From Bog-473 sp963838835 (GTDB lineage: Bacteria; Actinomycetota; Acidimicrobiia; Acidimicrobiales; RAAP-2), in assembly GCA_963838835.1 (NCBI GenBank), contig CAWITA010000023.1:682001-746000 (forward strand): a stretch of 64,000 bases of DNA, in the 5' to 3' direction. How positions within the stretch are numbered: the stretch's first letter is position 1; each line of letters begins with the position of its first letter. The position numbers and the translations under genes are program-made. Positions 7,616-17,801 of this stretch are shown here, one piece after another. Under the pieces are notes generated by a model that did not search any database, was not told the DNA's origin, and saw nothing but the letters and a program-made list of their open reading frames with translations.

Positions 7616-7689
7616 GCCGCCGCAGGGTAGCTGCGGTCGCAGCCGCGTGCTCGGTGCTCGATGTTCCGGCGGCCTGCGAACATGGGCGC

Positions 7690-8556
7690 ATGAGCGCCTC
7701 TTTGGACTTTCTCGTCGATCTGCTTGACCTCGAGCCGATTGAGGTCAACATCTTCCGGGGCATCCAGCCCAACGAGGAGCGTCAGCGCGTGTTCGGTGGG
7801 CAGGTGGCGGGGCAGGCGCTCATGGCGGCGGGGCGCACGGTCGAGCACGGAGGGGTGCATTCGCTGCACTCGTACTTCCTGCGACCGGGGGACCCGGCGG
7901 TGCCCATCCTCTACGAGGTCGACCGGATCCGCGACGGCAGGTCCTTCACGACCCGGCGCGTCGTGGCCGTTCAGCACGGTCGCGCCATCTTCAACCTGGA
8001 GGCCTCCTTCCACGACCTGGAGGCGGGCGTGGAGCATCAGTTCCCCATGCCCGCCGTGCCCGATCCAGAATCGCTCCCCCCGCTCTTCGACCGCCTCCAG
8101 CCCTGGAAGGAGGAACTGGCCGAGTGGTTCGAACGGCCCCACCCGATCGACCAGCGTCACATCGGTGACCTCGCCTGGCACTCGCGCGGCCCGGGCGAGC
8201 CGTGCCAACGGCTCTGGATCCGGGCCGACGGGGAGCTGCCCGACGACCCGTTGTTGCACGCCTGTGTCGCCACCTACGCCTCGGACATGTCCCTCATCGA
8301 CACCATCCTCGCCCCCCACAACGTCCGGTGGGGCGACGAGGACTTCATGAGCGCCAGCCTGGACCACTGCATGTGGTTTCACCAGCCCTTCCGGGCCGAC
8401 GAGTGGCTGCTCTACGACATGGACTCCCCGGTGGCGACCCACGGCCGTGGCCTCGCCCGGGGCTTCCTCTTCGACCGTCGGGGAAGGTTGTGCGTCTCAC
8501 TCGCGCAAGAAGGGCTGACCCGCCTCTTGCACAAGAAGGACGGCGGGCGCCGGTAG
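7690..8556 (+). CDS. Acyl-CoA thioesterase II (TesB type)
   Basis: A 288-residue double-hotdog thioesterase that hydrolyses acyl-CoA to free acid and CoA. Motifs include ERQRVFGGQVAGQALMAA near the N-terminus, HSLHSYFLRPGDP, and the second-domain sequence YASDMSLIDTIL with the conserved Asp. HGRGLARGFLFDRRGRL near the end is also typical. The length matches E. coli TesB (about 286). ATG 7690 is chosen from the family N-terminus; the frame is open further upstream without similarity. It converges on gltA, with 7 nt between stops. Confidence 0.92.
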   Translation: MSASLDFLVDLLDLEPIEVNIFRGIQPNEERQRVFGGQVAGQALMAAGRTVEHGGVHSLHSYFLRPGDPAVPILYEVDRIRDGRSFTTRRVVAVQHGRAIFNLEASFHDLEAGVEHQFPMPAVPDPESLPPLFDRLQPWKEELAEWFERPHPIDQRHIGDLAWHSRGPGEPCQRLWIRADGELPDDPLLHACVATYASDMSLIDTILAPHNVRWGDEDFMSASLDHCMWFHQPFRADEWLLYDMDSPVATHGRGLARGFLFDRRGRLCVSLAQEGLTRLLHKKDGGRR

Positions 8557-8563
8557 TGCCGGT

Positions 8564-9838
8564 TCAGCGCACGTCGATGGGCGTGTAGTCGCGGGGCTCG
8601 GAGCCGATGTACAGCTGGCGGGGTCGGGCAATCTTGGAGTCCTGGTCGAGCATCTCCTGCCAGTGCGCCAGCCACCCCGATGTGCGGGGGATGGCGAAGA
8701 GGACGGGGAACATTTCGAGGGGGAAGCCCATGGCCTGGTAGATCAGGCCCGAGTAGAAGTCGACGTTCGGATACAAGCGCCGCGAGGTGAAGTACTCGTC
8801 GTTGAGCGCGATCTCCTCGAGCTTGAGCGCGATGTCGAGCAGCGGGTTCTTGCCGGTGACCTCGAAGACCTCGTCGGCCGTGCGCTTGATGATCTTCGCC
8901 CGCGGGTCGTAGCTCTTGTACACGCGGTGCCCGAAGCCCTGGAGACGCTGGCCCCCAGTCCCGGCCTTGACCGTCGCGATGAAGTCGGGCACGTTTTCGA
9001 TGCTGCCGATGTCGGTCAGCATCCGGATGACGGCCTCGTTGGCGCCGCCGTGGCGGGGACCGTAAAGCGCGGCGGCGGCCGCCGCGGTGGCGGAGTAGGG
9101 ATCCGAGTGTGACGACCCCACCACCCGCATGGCCGTCGTGGAGCAGTTCTGCTCGTGGTCGGCGTGGAGGATGAACAGGACATCGAGCGCGCGGGACAGG
9201 ACGGGGTCGGCCTCGAACCTGGGCTCGGCGACCTTCCAGAGCATCGAGAGGAAGTTGGGGGCGAAATCGAGGGAGTTGTCCGGGTAGACGAAGGGCATCC
9301 CGACGCTGAAGCGGTGCGCGGCGGCCGCCAGCGTGGGCATCTTCGCAATCAGGCGGATGATCTGCTTGTTGCGGGACTCGGGGTCGAAGATGTCCTTGGC
9401 ATCGAGGTAGAAGGTCGACAGGGCGGCCACGGCCGAAACCAGCATCCCCATCGGGTGGGCGTCGTAGTGGAACCCCTCGAGGAAGCGCTTGCGGACGTTC
9501 TCGTGGATGAAGGTGTGGTAGGTGACGTCGTGCTTCCAGGCCACGAACTGCTCCTCGGTGGGCAGCTCGCCGTGGAGGAGAAGGTACGCGACCTCGAGGT
9601 AGGTCGAGTGCTCCGCCAGCTGCTCAATGGGATAGCCGCGGTAACGCAGGATTCCGGCGTCACCGTCGAGATAGGTGATGGCACTCTCGCAGGCCGCCGT
9701 CGACATGAAGCCGGGATCGAAGAACCAAATCCCGGGGAGGAGCTTCGCCCATTCCTCGGCCGCGACCCCGCCGTTGACGATAGGAATTTCCATGGACTCG
9801 CCGGTGCGATTGTCCGTGATCGTGATGCTCTCGGCCAC
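8564..9838 (-). CDS. gltA: Citrate synthase (type II)
   Basis: A 424-residue citrate synthase, which condenses oxaloacetate and acetyl-CoA at the entry of the TCA cycle. Conserved blocks include LLLHGELPTEEQF, the catalytic-His region LYGPRHGGANEAV, GFGHRVYKSYDPRAKIIK and FYSGLIYQAMGFP. The N-terminal domain of about 50 residues ahead of GDAGILRYRGYPIEQLA marks the hexameric, Gram-negative-like type also found in actinobacteria. The GTG start is preceded by GGAGGG at 8 nt, a clear ribosome-binding site. Confidence 0.96.
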   Translation of the reverse strand: MAESITITDNRTGESMEIPIVNGGVAAEEWAKLLPGIWFFDPGFMSTAACESAITYLDGDAGILRYRGYPIEQLAEHSTYLEVAYLLLHGELPTEEQFVAWKHDVTYHTFIHENVRKRFLEGFHYDAHPMGMLVSAVAALSTFYLDAKDIFDPESRNKQIIRLIAKMPTLAAAAHRFSVGMPFVYPDNSLDFAPNFLSMLWKVAEPRFEADPVLSRALDVLFILHADHEQNCSTTAMRVVGSSHSDPYSATAAAAAALYGPRHGGANEAVIRMLTDIGSIENVPDFIATVKAGTGGQRLQGFGHRVYKSYDPRAKIIKRTADEVFEVTGKNPLLDIALKLEEIALNDEYFTSRRLYPNVDFYSGLIYQAMGFPLEMFPVLFAIPRTSGWLAHWQEMLDQDSKIARPRQLYIGSEPRDYTPIDVR

Positions 9839-9943
9839 GTGCAGAGCCCTCCAATTCCTGAATTCGTGCGTCCACGATCCTATGACCAGGATTGGGGGCG
9901 GTCGACACGCGACCCCCCTGCCCGCGCCAGGCGGTCGCTGTGC

Positions 9944-11038
9944 TCAGGTGGCCGGGGCCACCTGGAGTGGCTGCTGGAACACCGTATTGTCCGTTTGGGT
10001 CTGCCCGGGCGGAAGCAGGACCTGGACGGTGAGCACGTAGGCGGTGCCCGGCTTGACGGCGAAGGTCACCTGCGGCAGGGCCGCCGTGGCGCCGAAGACG
10101 AGGGCCGTCGTCTCGACTCGGGTTGCCGTCACCCCCGACGACTGGTTCGCCAGAGAAAGGCGGATCGAGGCGTGCGGCTCGTTCAGTGTCCCCTCGTTGG
10201 CCACCACCACCGTCACCTGAATCTGTGCGGTCGGACTCAGGACCGACACGCTCGAGGGCCCGCCCTGCGGCGTCGGCAGAGCCGATGGGTTCAGCCGCAC
10301 CGTGCGCAGGACCACGTTGTGCGTCGGCGCCAGGGTGGGCGATGTGGCGATGAGATCGAGTTGGGCCGCGACGGCACCCACCTGCCAGCGCTGCTGGCTG
10401 GTCACCCAGACCGACGCGGGAAGGCTGCCGTGACCGGGCGTCGTGGCGAGTGACCTCCGGACCGAACGGTAGAGCGCATCCGAGTGGGCCAGCAGTGCAC
10501 CCGCGGCAGCGATGCGGTTCGTGGCTGCGGTCACGGACAGGAGCGCGGTCGGGGTGGTGCGAGCGGACGCGTCGGCCGGCGAGCCGGTGACCGTCCCGGG
10601 CTGCAGGCCGAGGAATCCGTAGACGGCGGCGCGCAGTTCGGTCATGGACTGGGATCGCTCGGCGAAGACGTCGGCGAACCGGGTCGCCACGACGCCCAAC
10701 GGGGTGGAGGTTGCCGCGAGGTTCGCCCGCGCCGCCTGCAGGGAGGTCTGCTGGACCGCGCTGTCCAGGCCGGCCTGGAGGCCCTGACGGGTCTGCCTCG
10801 GCAGGCCGTTCATGAGCGCGCGCACCTGCGAGGAGGTCGCGTTGGACTGATCGGCGACGACCGCCCCCTGCGCCGCCAGCGAGCGGTTGGAGTTTGCGTC
10901 GTAGTCCTGCGACTGCCTCGACACCTGGGTGAGCCCGCCGATGACGAAGGCGAGCACGATCGCCGCGGCCAGGAGCAGAATGACCGACCCAGCCGGTGAT
11001 CGACGGCGCGCGCGGCGGCGTGGCCTGCGTGGCGACAT
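9944..11038 (-). CDS. Membrane-anchored extracytoplasmic protein of unknown function
   Basis: I do not recognise this 364-residue protein. It has a very basic N-terminus (PRRPRRRARRR), one membrane helix (SVILLLAAAIVLAFVIGGL), then an Ala/Gln/Ser/Thr-rich helical region of about 200 residues with no cysteine. The last 110 residues alternate beta-strand-like segments (VTVVVANEGTLNEPHASIRL and TFAVKPGTAYVLTVQVLLPP) and resemble an Ig-like or CARDB adhesion fold. It is probably exported with the N-terminus inside. It is followed by the sulfoquinovose-synthase-like gene on the same strand with 32 nt between them in transcription order (that gene lies upstream), so both may form an operon. Confidence 0.75.
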   Translation of the reverse strand: MSPRRPRRRARRRSPAGSVILLLAAAIVLAFVIGGLTQVSRQSQDYDANSNRSLAAQGAVVADQSNATSSQVRALMNGLPRQTRQGLQAGLDSAVQQTSLQAARANLAATSTPLGVVATRFADVFAERSQSMTELRAAVYGFLGLQPGTVTGSPADASARTTPTALLSVTAATNRIAAAGALLAHSDALYRSVRRSLATTPGHGSLPASVWVTSQQRWQVGAVAAQLDLIATSPTLAPTHNVVLRTVRLNPSALPTPQGGPSSVSVLSPTAQIQVTVVVANEGTLNEPHASIRLSLANQSSGVTATRVETTALVFGATAALPQVTFAVKPGTAYVLTVQVLLPPGQTQTDNTVFQQPLQVAPAT

Positions 11039-11070
11039 CGCCCCAGGAAACTACAGCGGTGACTGCTGCG

Positions 11071-12273
11071 TTACACCGCGAGGAACGACGAGTCCGGCGT
11101 TTCGCCCGCCGTGGTGAGCGTGCTCGCGCTCGAACGCCACTGCACCGTGGGGGCGATGGCACGGACGTCCACCCGGTCGCGATAGCGCTCGACCAGCTGG
11201 AGGATGCCCGAGATGACCTCGTCCGTGAGCAGGTGCGGCTTGAGGCCCAGGTCGAGCAGCTTGGTGTTGGCGGCCTTGAAGTAGTGCTCTTCGTGCTCGA
11301 CCCGAGGATTGGACAAGCCTTCGGCGATGTCGACCCGTGTCGGACACGCTCGCTTGACCGCCTGCGCCATGTCGCGGACGGAGAAGGACTCGGTGAACTG
11401 GTTGAAGACGCGGAACTCGCCCTGCTCGGCCGGATGTTCGAGGGCCAAGGTCACGCAGGCCAGTGTGTCGCGGATGTTGAGCATGCCGCGCGTCTGACCG
11501 CCCGCACCGTACACGGTCAGCGGGTGGCCGGTGACCGCCTGCACGCAGAAGCGGTTCAGGACTGTGCCAAAGACGCCGTCGTAGTCGAAGCGGGTCGCCA
11601 GGACGGGGTCGAGGTCGGTCTCCTCGGTCGACTGGCCGTAGACGATCCCCTGGTTCAGGTCCGTCGAACGCAGGCCCCAGACCCGGCAGGCGAACATGAT
11701 GTTGTGGCTGTCGTGGACCTTGGAGAGGTGGTAGAAGGAGCCGGGCTGCTTCGGGTAGGGAAGCACGTCGGTGCGTCCCTTGTGCGTGATCTCGATGAAT
11801 CCCTCCTCGATGTCGATGTTGGGATACCCGTACTCCCCCATCGTTCCCAGTTTGACGAGATGGATCGAAGGATCGGTTTCGGCAATGGCGTACATCACGT
11901 TCAGCGTGCCGACCACGTTGTTGACTTGTGTGTAGACCGCGTGCTCGCGATCGATCATGGAGTAGGGGGCCGAACGCTGCTCACCGAAGTGCACGATGGC
12001 GTCCGGCGCCGCCTCGCCGATCACCCCGTAGGTGAATGCGGCGTCGGTCAGGTTGCCGATCCGGACGTTGATGGCGCGGCCGGAGATCTGCTCCCAGCGC
12101 GTGACCCGGTCCACCAGCGATGCCATGGGGACCAGGCTGTCGACCCCCATCTCACGGTCGTACTCGCGGCGCACCAGGTTGTCGACGACGGTGATCTCGT
12201 GACCGAGGGCCGAGAGGTGCAGCGCAGTGGGCCAGCCGAGGTAGCCGTCTCCTCCGAGAACCAGAATCTTCAT
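11071..12273 (-). CDS. UDP-sulfoquinovose synthase-like NAD-dependent epimerase (SQD1 family)
   Basis: A 400-residue extended SDR. The nucleotide site is GGDGYLGWPTALHLSALGH at the N-terminus, and the catalytic Tyr/Lys pair lies in SFYHLSKVHDSHN. The sequence KLGTMGEYGYPNIDIEEG is characteristic of SQD1/SqdB/Agl3, which make UDP-sulfoquinovose from UDP-glucose and sulfite. The product feeds sulfolipid or a sulfonated glycan. The glycosyltransferase partner (SqdX or SqdD) is not in this window. The ATG at 12273 is preferred because GAAGG lies 6 nt upstream; an in-frame GTG at 12279 is possible. Confidence 0.85.
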   Translation of the reverse strand: MKILVLGGDGYLGWPTALHLSALGHEITVVDNLVRREYDREMGVDSLVPMASLVDRVTRWEQISGRAINVRIGNLTDAAFTYGVIGEAAPDAIVHFGEQRSAPYSMIDREHAVYTQVNNVVGTLNVMYAIAETDPSIHLVKLGTMGEYGYPNIDIEEGFIEITHKGRTDVLPYPKQPGSFYHLSKVHDSHNIMFACRVWGLRSTDLNQGIVYGQSTEETDLDPVLATRFDYDGVFGTVLNRFCVQAVTGHPLTVYGAGGQTRGMLNIRDTLACVTLALEHPAEQGEFRVFNQFTESFSVRDMAQAVKRACPTRVDIAEGLSNPRVEHEEHYFKAANTKLLDLGLKPHLLTDEVISGILQLVERYRDRVDVRAIAPTVQWRSSASTLTTAGETPDSSFLAV

Positions 12274-12454
12274 CCTCACCCTTCGCGTCGCTCGGGATCC
12301 GCTTTGTTACGGAGTCATGTCAGTCTCATCATGGGGCAGGACCCTGAATCCAGCCTGTGTGCAGCCTGTAATTGGCTTGAGACCAGGGATTTTGCTTGGG
12401 CGGGCAGCATAAGTCACACGGATTCCGCGTTGGTGGATCGCTGAGCCGGCCGGC

Positions 12455-14361
12455 TCAGCCGCCGGTCGCACCCCACAAGGCGCGCCGCAGTCCCGAGGCC
12501 CGGGTGATCGGACGGCCGATGGCGGCACGGATCGAGTCCTCTGAGCCGACGAGGATCAGTCGCTCCTGGGCGCGGGTGACCGCGGTGTAGAGCAGCTCGC
12601 GGGTCAGGACCCTCGAGCTCATCCCGGGCACCAAGAAGGCCACGGTGTCGAACTGCGAGCCCTGGCTCTTGTGGACCGTCATGGCGTACACCGTGTCCAC
12701 CGCGGCGAGGCGGGCGGGACTGACCTCGGAGATCGTTTGGCTCCGTTCGAACGCTGCCACCAGCCGGCGATCGGCCGCTGCGACCACGACACCGGTGTCG
12801 CCGTTGTAGAGCTGCAACCCGTAGTCGTTCTCCGTCACGATGAGCGGACGGCCGACGTACCAGTCTCCGCCGGTCGCGAAGCCTTCCACTTCGGCCCGGA
12901 GCCAGTTCTCGACGTGGCCCATCCAGGTGGCCACGCCCTCGGGCCCACGCCGGTGCGCACACAGGAGCCGGAAGCGGCCGAGCGCCGCGATGGCCTGCTT
13001 GGCTTCCCCGGCGCGCGCCGCCTCGATCACCCGACGACCGCAGTCGACCGCGAGGGCCCGCACGATGGCGAGTCCCTCGGGCGACGGCTGCGCCGCGTCG
13101 GACACGACCCAGTGCACGTTCGTGTCGCGCCGCTCGAGCACCTCGAGGGCGCGGTCGGCGTCCCCGCGCCGGATTGCCTCAGCCAGCTCGGCGATGGCAC
13201 CCCCGAAGCGGTGCCCCCGGCGCAGCACGACGATGCTGTCCCCGATGGACGAGAAAGATCCGCCGAGGGCCGGAACCGCCTGCCCGGTGACCGCCGCCAG
13301 CTCGCGGCATGCCGCCTCCCCCAGGCACAGACCGTCCGCCGCCGGGCCCACGATGTCGCCCAGCACCGCGCCGGCCTCGACCGAGGCCAGCTGCTCGGGG
13401 TCACCCACGAGGATCAGGCGGGCGTCGGGCCGGACCGCTTCCAACAGGCGCGCCATGAGCGAAAGCGAAACCATCGACGTCTCGTCGACCACGACCACGT
13501 CGTGGGGCAGCCGGTTGGTTCCGTCGTGGCGGTAGCGCGTCCGGTTGCCGCGGTTGGAACCGAGCAGCCGGTGCAGGGTCGTCCCTTCGAGCGCCAACAG
13601 GCGGGCCCGCAGGTCAGCGTCGACGTCCATCTCGGCCGCCCCACCGTGGACAGACTCCTCGAGCCGGGACGCCGCCTTGCCGGTGGGTGCGGCCAGTGCG
13701 ACCAGGGGCCGTCGGCGTCCCGATGCCACGGCCTGGGCTTCGAGCAGCGCCAGGACGCGCGCCACGGTCCTCGTCTTGCCGGTGCCCGGGCCACCGGCCA
13801 CGACCGACACCTTGCGCAAGACGGCCGTGGCGGCCGCCATGCGCTGTCGGTCGGGTACCTCCTCGCCGTCGAACAACTCGGCCAGGCCGGAGGCGAGCAG
13901 CAGGGGGTCGACGCCCTCGGCCGGCTCCGCGGCCCGTCGGAGCAACTCCGACGCGACGCGCGCCTCGTCGGCCCAGAGTCGGTCCAGGTACAGCCTGGTC
14001 TCGTGGAGGTGGAGCGGGCGGTCCTCGCCCACCAGCGGGCAGGCGCGCATCGAGCGCGAGCCACGCCGCCGGCTCGGGCCACGGCAGCGCCGCGACGTCC
14101 ACCGGCACGTCGGTGTCGGGGCTGGCGGTCTCACCGATCGACCCGAGGTCGACGCACACGTGCCCCAGCCGCGGTGCGCGGGCCGCGAAGGCGGCACCGA
14201 GGCAGACGGCCTCGTCGGTCGTGTCGCCCAACCGCGCCAGCCTGAGGGCGACGTGGACGTCCGACGTCGAGAGGATCCCCGCCTGGTTGAAGGCGCGGAG
14301 CGGTCCCGCCGCGGTCGAGCGCCAGCCGGGCGTCGAAAAGGTCCGGGGCGACGGCCGTCAC
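12455..14361 (-). CDS. recD: RecD, exonuclease V alpha subunit; reading frame broken twice
   Basis: RecD is the fast 5-to-3 helicase of RecBCD. The main part carries Walker A AGGPGTGKTRTVARVL, then VVVDETSMVS (motif II), LVGDPEQLASVEAGAVLGD and the C-terminal AMTVHKSQGSQFD and YTAVTRAQERLILVGS. The N-terminus is in two other frames: GTG 14361 gives TAVAPDLFDARLALDRGG, then RAFNQAGILSTSDVHVAL follows after a one-base slip at 14304-14316. A second slip at 14039-14051 leads into CPLVGEDRPLHLHETRLYLD. Each slip is one surplus base. The GTG overlaps the recB stop (GTGA). It is either a broken gene or a sequence error. Confidence 0.88.
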
Positions 14362-17300
14362 GCCGGCGCTCCCCGGTCGAACAGATCGCTGAGCGCCTCG
14401 ATGAGTCGTGCCGGAGGTCGCCACGACCAGATGCCGCACGGGGGCGCACCGCGGGGCATCGGCTCGAGCCTGCTCATGCCGCGCAGGAAGAGATAGAGCA
14501 CGCCGCCGAGGTGCTGCTCGGGGTCGTAGGCGGGGAGTCGCCAACGCAAGTACCGGTGCAGGGCCACCGCGTAGAGCAGCCCTTGCAGCGGGTAGTGGGC
14601 GCCGACCATCTCGGCGTCGACGGCGTCGGGCCGGTAGTGCCACGCGGTGAGCGTCTCCCCGGGGGCACCGAGCCTGTTCGTCTTGTAGTCCGCCACGACG
14701 AAGCGGTTGCCCGGCAGCCGGAACACCAGGTCGAGGCTCCCGGTCAGGTACCCACGCAGGACGCCGTTGAGGACCGGGTCGCGCAGGCGGGTCGCGTAGC
14801 GCGCCAGGGGGTCGCCGGCGGGCAGGTGCGCTTCGAGGAGATCGGCCACGTCGCCCACGTGCAGGTTGGCGGACGGCACCTCTCCGCCGACGAGTGGGAC
14901 GTCGAAGCCGAGCTCGTCGAGCCGGTCCCGTCGGGCGATGTCGCGCAGCGCGACGTCGTCGACCATGGGGCCGAGGGGGCACTCGAGAGCGGCACAGAGC
15001 CCGGAGACGACGGCGTCCCGACTCCCGAGGTCGACGTTGCGCCACGTGACCTCCGCGTCCAGCGCGGCGCCGACCTCCTGCATCAGGTCGGGGGCGTCGA
15101 ACGCCACGCGCTCCAGGGCGCCGTGCACGACGGTCCCCACCAGGGCGCCGCCGGGCATGTCCCCCAGTCCCAACGCCACCGAACGCCAGGGTTCGGCCGC
15201 GGCCCCGGCCGTGTCGCCGCCCGCGGCGGGAACAGCCACCACCGGCACTTCCTCGTCGGAGGTGAGCTCCTGGTCCTGCTCCGGCTCGCTCCCGATTGCC
15301 GGCTGCTCGTGGAGGGCGCGGACGATGCCCGAGTACGACACGCGACGCCACCCGACGTCGAGGAGGCGGTCGAAGACGGCGACTTCGAGGCGCGGCGGGT
15401 CGCCGGCGTCCGCCTGCCAGTGCGTGTCACCCGGGCGCTCCACGCGCTCGACGGAGACCCCGGACCCCAGTGCGACGAAGGCCTCATCGACCTCCGCGTC
15501 CGTATGCGCCCGCGCGCCAAACGGGTTCACCACCCCCTGGTGGTCCCGTTCGAAGAGGAGCCGGGAGAGCGGCGAATGCTGGCTGGCGTTGGCCCCGGCC
15601 CACCAGAGCACGGCCTGGTGTTGGGCCCGTGTGAGGGCCACGTAGAGCAACCGCAGGTCCTCGCCGCGCCCCTCGACCAACTCCATCTGCCGGTGCATCG
15701 TGAAGTCGTTGCCCGCGCCCCCGACGTCGATGGTGCGGACGTTGCCCTGGCTGGGGTCGTGGAACACCGGCACGTCCGCCTTCGGGGAGCGACCGTCCCA
15801 GAGGTAGGGGCAGAAGACGATCGGGAACTCGAGCCCCTTGCTGCGGTGGATCGTGATCACCTGCACCGCCTCGGCGTCGGACTCGAGACGCCGCATGCGC
15901 TCCTCGTTCTCGGCGTCGCGGTCGGCTTCGTGGAGGCGCCGGCCGAGCCACGTTGCCATCGCGGTGGCGCCGAGGCCCTCGGTCACGCCGGCCTCGTGGA
16001 GCAACTGGCCGACGTGGCGCAGGTCCGTCATGAAGCGCTCGCCCGAGGGCATCGCCAACACCCGGCCCGGGACGCCGTTCGCGCTGCTGACGGTCTCGTA
16101 CAGCGAGGCGATGCCCTGATCGCGCAGCAGGGCGGCCCAGCGGTGCAGAGACCAGTGGAGGTCCTCCCATTCCGCCTCGCCCGCCGTCGCCACCCTCTCG
16201 GGCGCCCATCCGATGAAACAGGTGAGCGCCGCCAGTGACGCCCGGTCTCGCGCGCTCGGCCGCTCGAGCGCCTCGAGCAGCCGCAGCCACTCCCGGGCGG
16301 GATCAGAAAGGAAGACGGAGCCCCCTCCGCCGATGACCGCGGGCACGCCCACGTCGCGCAGCGCGTCACGCACGGTCCTGGCATGGCTGTTGGCCCGCAC
16401 CAGCACGGCGAGGTGTCCGGGGTGGAGGGTGGCTGCTTGGAGGTCGGTCCCGTCCCGCCGGCGCGTCATGACCTGGGGCCGTGCCGACAGGAGGCGGACG
16501 ACCTCGGCGGCGAGGTCACGGGCGATCAGGTTCCGTGCGTCCGGCGCCTTCGGCTCACCGGTCCGGGCGGTGAGCGGCACGAGCCCGTCCTCGGAGTGCA
16601 GGACCCGGACCCGCAGGGGCTCGGGGACGGGCGCGCCCAACAGCCGGGGCCGCCGGTTGGCCTCCGCCGCACCGATCTTCCGGTACGTGATCCCCGCGGA
16701 GCCGAGTTGGGCATCGGCGAACAGCGAGTCGTACGCCTCGAGAAGACCCTCGTCGCTCCGCCAGTTGACGTCGAGGGTCCACTCCGACCGCACCGCCTCG
16801 CGCGCGTCGAGATACGCGTGCACGTCGGCGCCGCGGAAGGCGTAGATGGCCTGCTTCGGGTCGCCGATGAGCACCAGCGTCGCACCGCCCTCGCCGAAGG
16901 CGCGGTGCATGATGTCCCACTGCACCGGGTCAGTGTCCTGAAACTCGTCGACCAGCACGACGTCGTAGCGCTCCCGCAAGCGGGCGCACGCGGCCGGTCC
17001 GCGCTTCTCGTCGAGCAGGGTGCGGCGCAGGCGGATGAGCACGTCGTCGTAGGTGAGGACCTTCAAGATCTGCTTCCGACGCTCCATCTCCTTCCGGACG
17101 GCATCGGCAAAACGACGACGGATGGACGGCAGGTCCTGGGCCGGTGCGAGTGGCGGCACGATGTCTGCGTCGGGATGCGTGAAGACGTGCTTGGCGATCT
17201 CCATCGCCTGGGCCCGCGTGAAGCCCAGCGGATTCGGTCTACCGGCGAACTTGCGCAGGTAGAGGTCGTCGACCACCTCCTCGAGCAGGTCGCTCACGTC

Positions 17301-17801
17301 CTCGACCAGCGTGACCTCGCGGTCGACGTCACCCGCCGTCCCGAGGCCGTAGAGCACCTGGAGGCAGAAGCCGTGGGTCGTCTCGATCGTGGCCGAATCG
17401 AAGCTGGCGATCGCCTTGCCGAGCCGGTCACGCCGCGCCTCGACGTCGTCGCGCGGCCCGGCAGCGAGAAGCTGGACGATCTCGTCGTCGGCATGGCCGC
17501 CGGCTCCGCCGAGGATGTCCGTCAGCCCGTCGAAGGCACGGACGAGGCGTTCACGCACCCGCTCGCGGAGTTCGCCGGTGGCCATGCGAGTGAACGTGAT
17601 GACGAGGAGGCGCTCGATCGGGAGCACGCCCTCTGCGACATAACGGGTGGTCAGCGCGGCGATGGTGAACGTCTTGCCCGTGCCCGCACTCGCCTGCAGC
17701 AGCGTCATGCCGGTCGGCAGCTCGCCACAGACGTTGAACGATTCTGGGCGCGGGCCCGCGTCGCCCGGCTCGTCGTCGACAGGGAGAGGATTGCCCGTCA
17801 T
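14358..17801 (-). CDS. recB: RecB, exonuclease V beta subunit (helicase-nuclease)
   Basis: An intact 1147-residue protein, close to the E. coli RecB length. It has superfamily-1 helicase motifs: Walker A ASAGTGKTFTIAAL (residues 38-50), Walker B VVLVDEFQDTDP (281-292), IGDPKQAIYAFRGADVHAYL, HRSKGLEFPIVFCPYLW and LLYVALTRAQH. The C-terminal nuclease domain contains VVADYKTNRLG with the catalytic Asp and Lys. With RecC and RecD it resects double-strand ends for recombination. Start and stop overlap recC (ATGA at 17798-17801) and recD by 4 nt each, which suggests translational coupling. Confidence 0.95.
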   Translation of the reverse strand: MTGNPLPVDDEPGDAGPRPESFNVCGELPTGMTLLQASAGTGKTFTIAALTTRYVAEGVLPIERLLVITFTRMATGELRERVRERLVRAFDGLTDILGGAGGHADDEIVQLLAAGPRDDVEARRDRLGKAIASFDSATIETTHGFCLQVLYGLGTAGDVDREVTLVEDVSDLLEEVVDDLYLRKFAGRPNPLGFTRAQAMEIAKHVFTHPDADIVPPLAPAQDLPSIRRRFADAVRKEMERRKQILKVLTYDDVLIRLRRTLLDEKRGPAACARLRERYDVVLVDEFQDTDPVQWDIMHRAFGEGGATLVLIGDPKQAIYAFRGADVHAYLDAREAVRSEWTLDVNWRSDEGLLEAYDSLFADAQLGSAGITYRKIGAAEANRRPRLLGAPVPEPLRVRVLHSEDGLVPLTARTGEPKAPDARNLIARDLAAEVVRLLSARPQVMTRRRDGTDLQAATLHPGHLAVLVRANSHARTVRDALRDVGVPAVIGGGGSVFLSDPAREWLRLLEALERPSARDRASLAALTCFIGWAPERVATAGEAEWEDLHWSLHRWAALLRDQGIASLYETVSSANGVPGRVLAMPSGERFMTDLRHVGQLLHEAGVTEGLGATAMATWLGRRLHEADRDAENEERMRRLESDAEAVQVITIHRSKGLEFPIVFCPYLWDGRSPKADVPVFHDPSQGNVRTIDVGGAGNDFTMHRQMELVEGRGEDLRLLYVALTRAQHQAVLWWAGANASQHSPLSRLLFERDHQGVVNPFGARAHTDAEVDEAFVALGSGVSVERVERPGDTHWQADAGDPPRLEVAVFDRLLDVGWRRVSYSGIVRALHEQPAIGSEPEQDQELTSDEEVPVVAVPAAGGDTAGAAAEPWRSVALGLGDMPGGALVGTVVHGALERVAFDAPDLMQEVGAALDAEVTWRNVDLGSRDAVVSGLCAALECPLGPMVDDVALRDIARRDRLDELGFDVPLVGGEVPSANLHVGDVADLLEAHLPAGDPLARYATRLRDPVLNGVLRGYLTGSLDLVFRLPGNRFVVADYKTNRLGAPGETLTAWHYRPDAVDAEMVGAHYPLQGLLYAVALHRYLRWRLPAYDPEQHLGGVLYLFLRGMSRLEPMPRGAPPCGIWSWRPPARLIEALSDLFDRGAPA

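Noticed and set aside
5825..7630. 601-codon open frame opposite GtrA and GH1
   Set aside because: Antisense to two well-supported genes with catalytic motifs; low-complexity, high-Arg/Gly/Asp sequence typical of GC-rich shadows.
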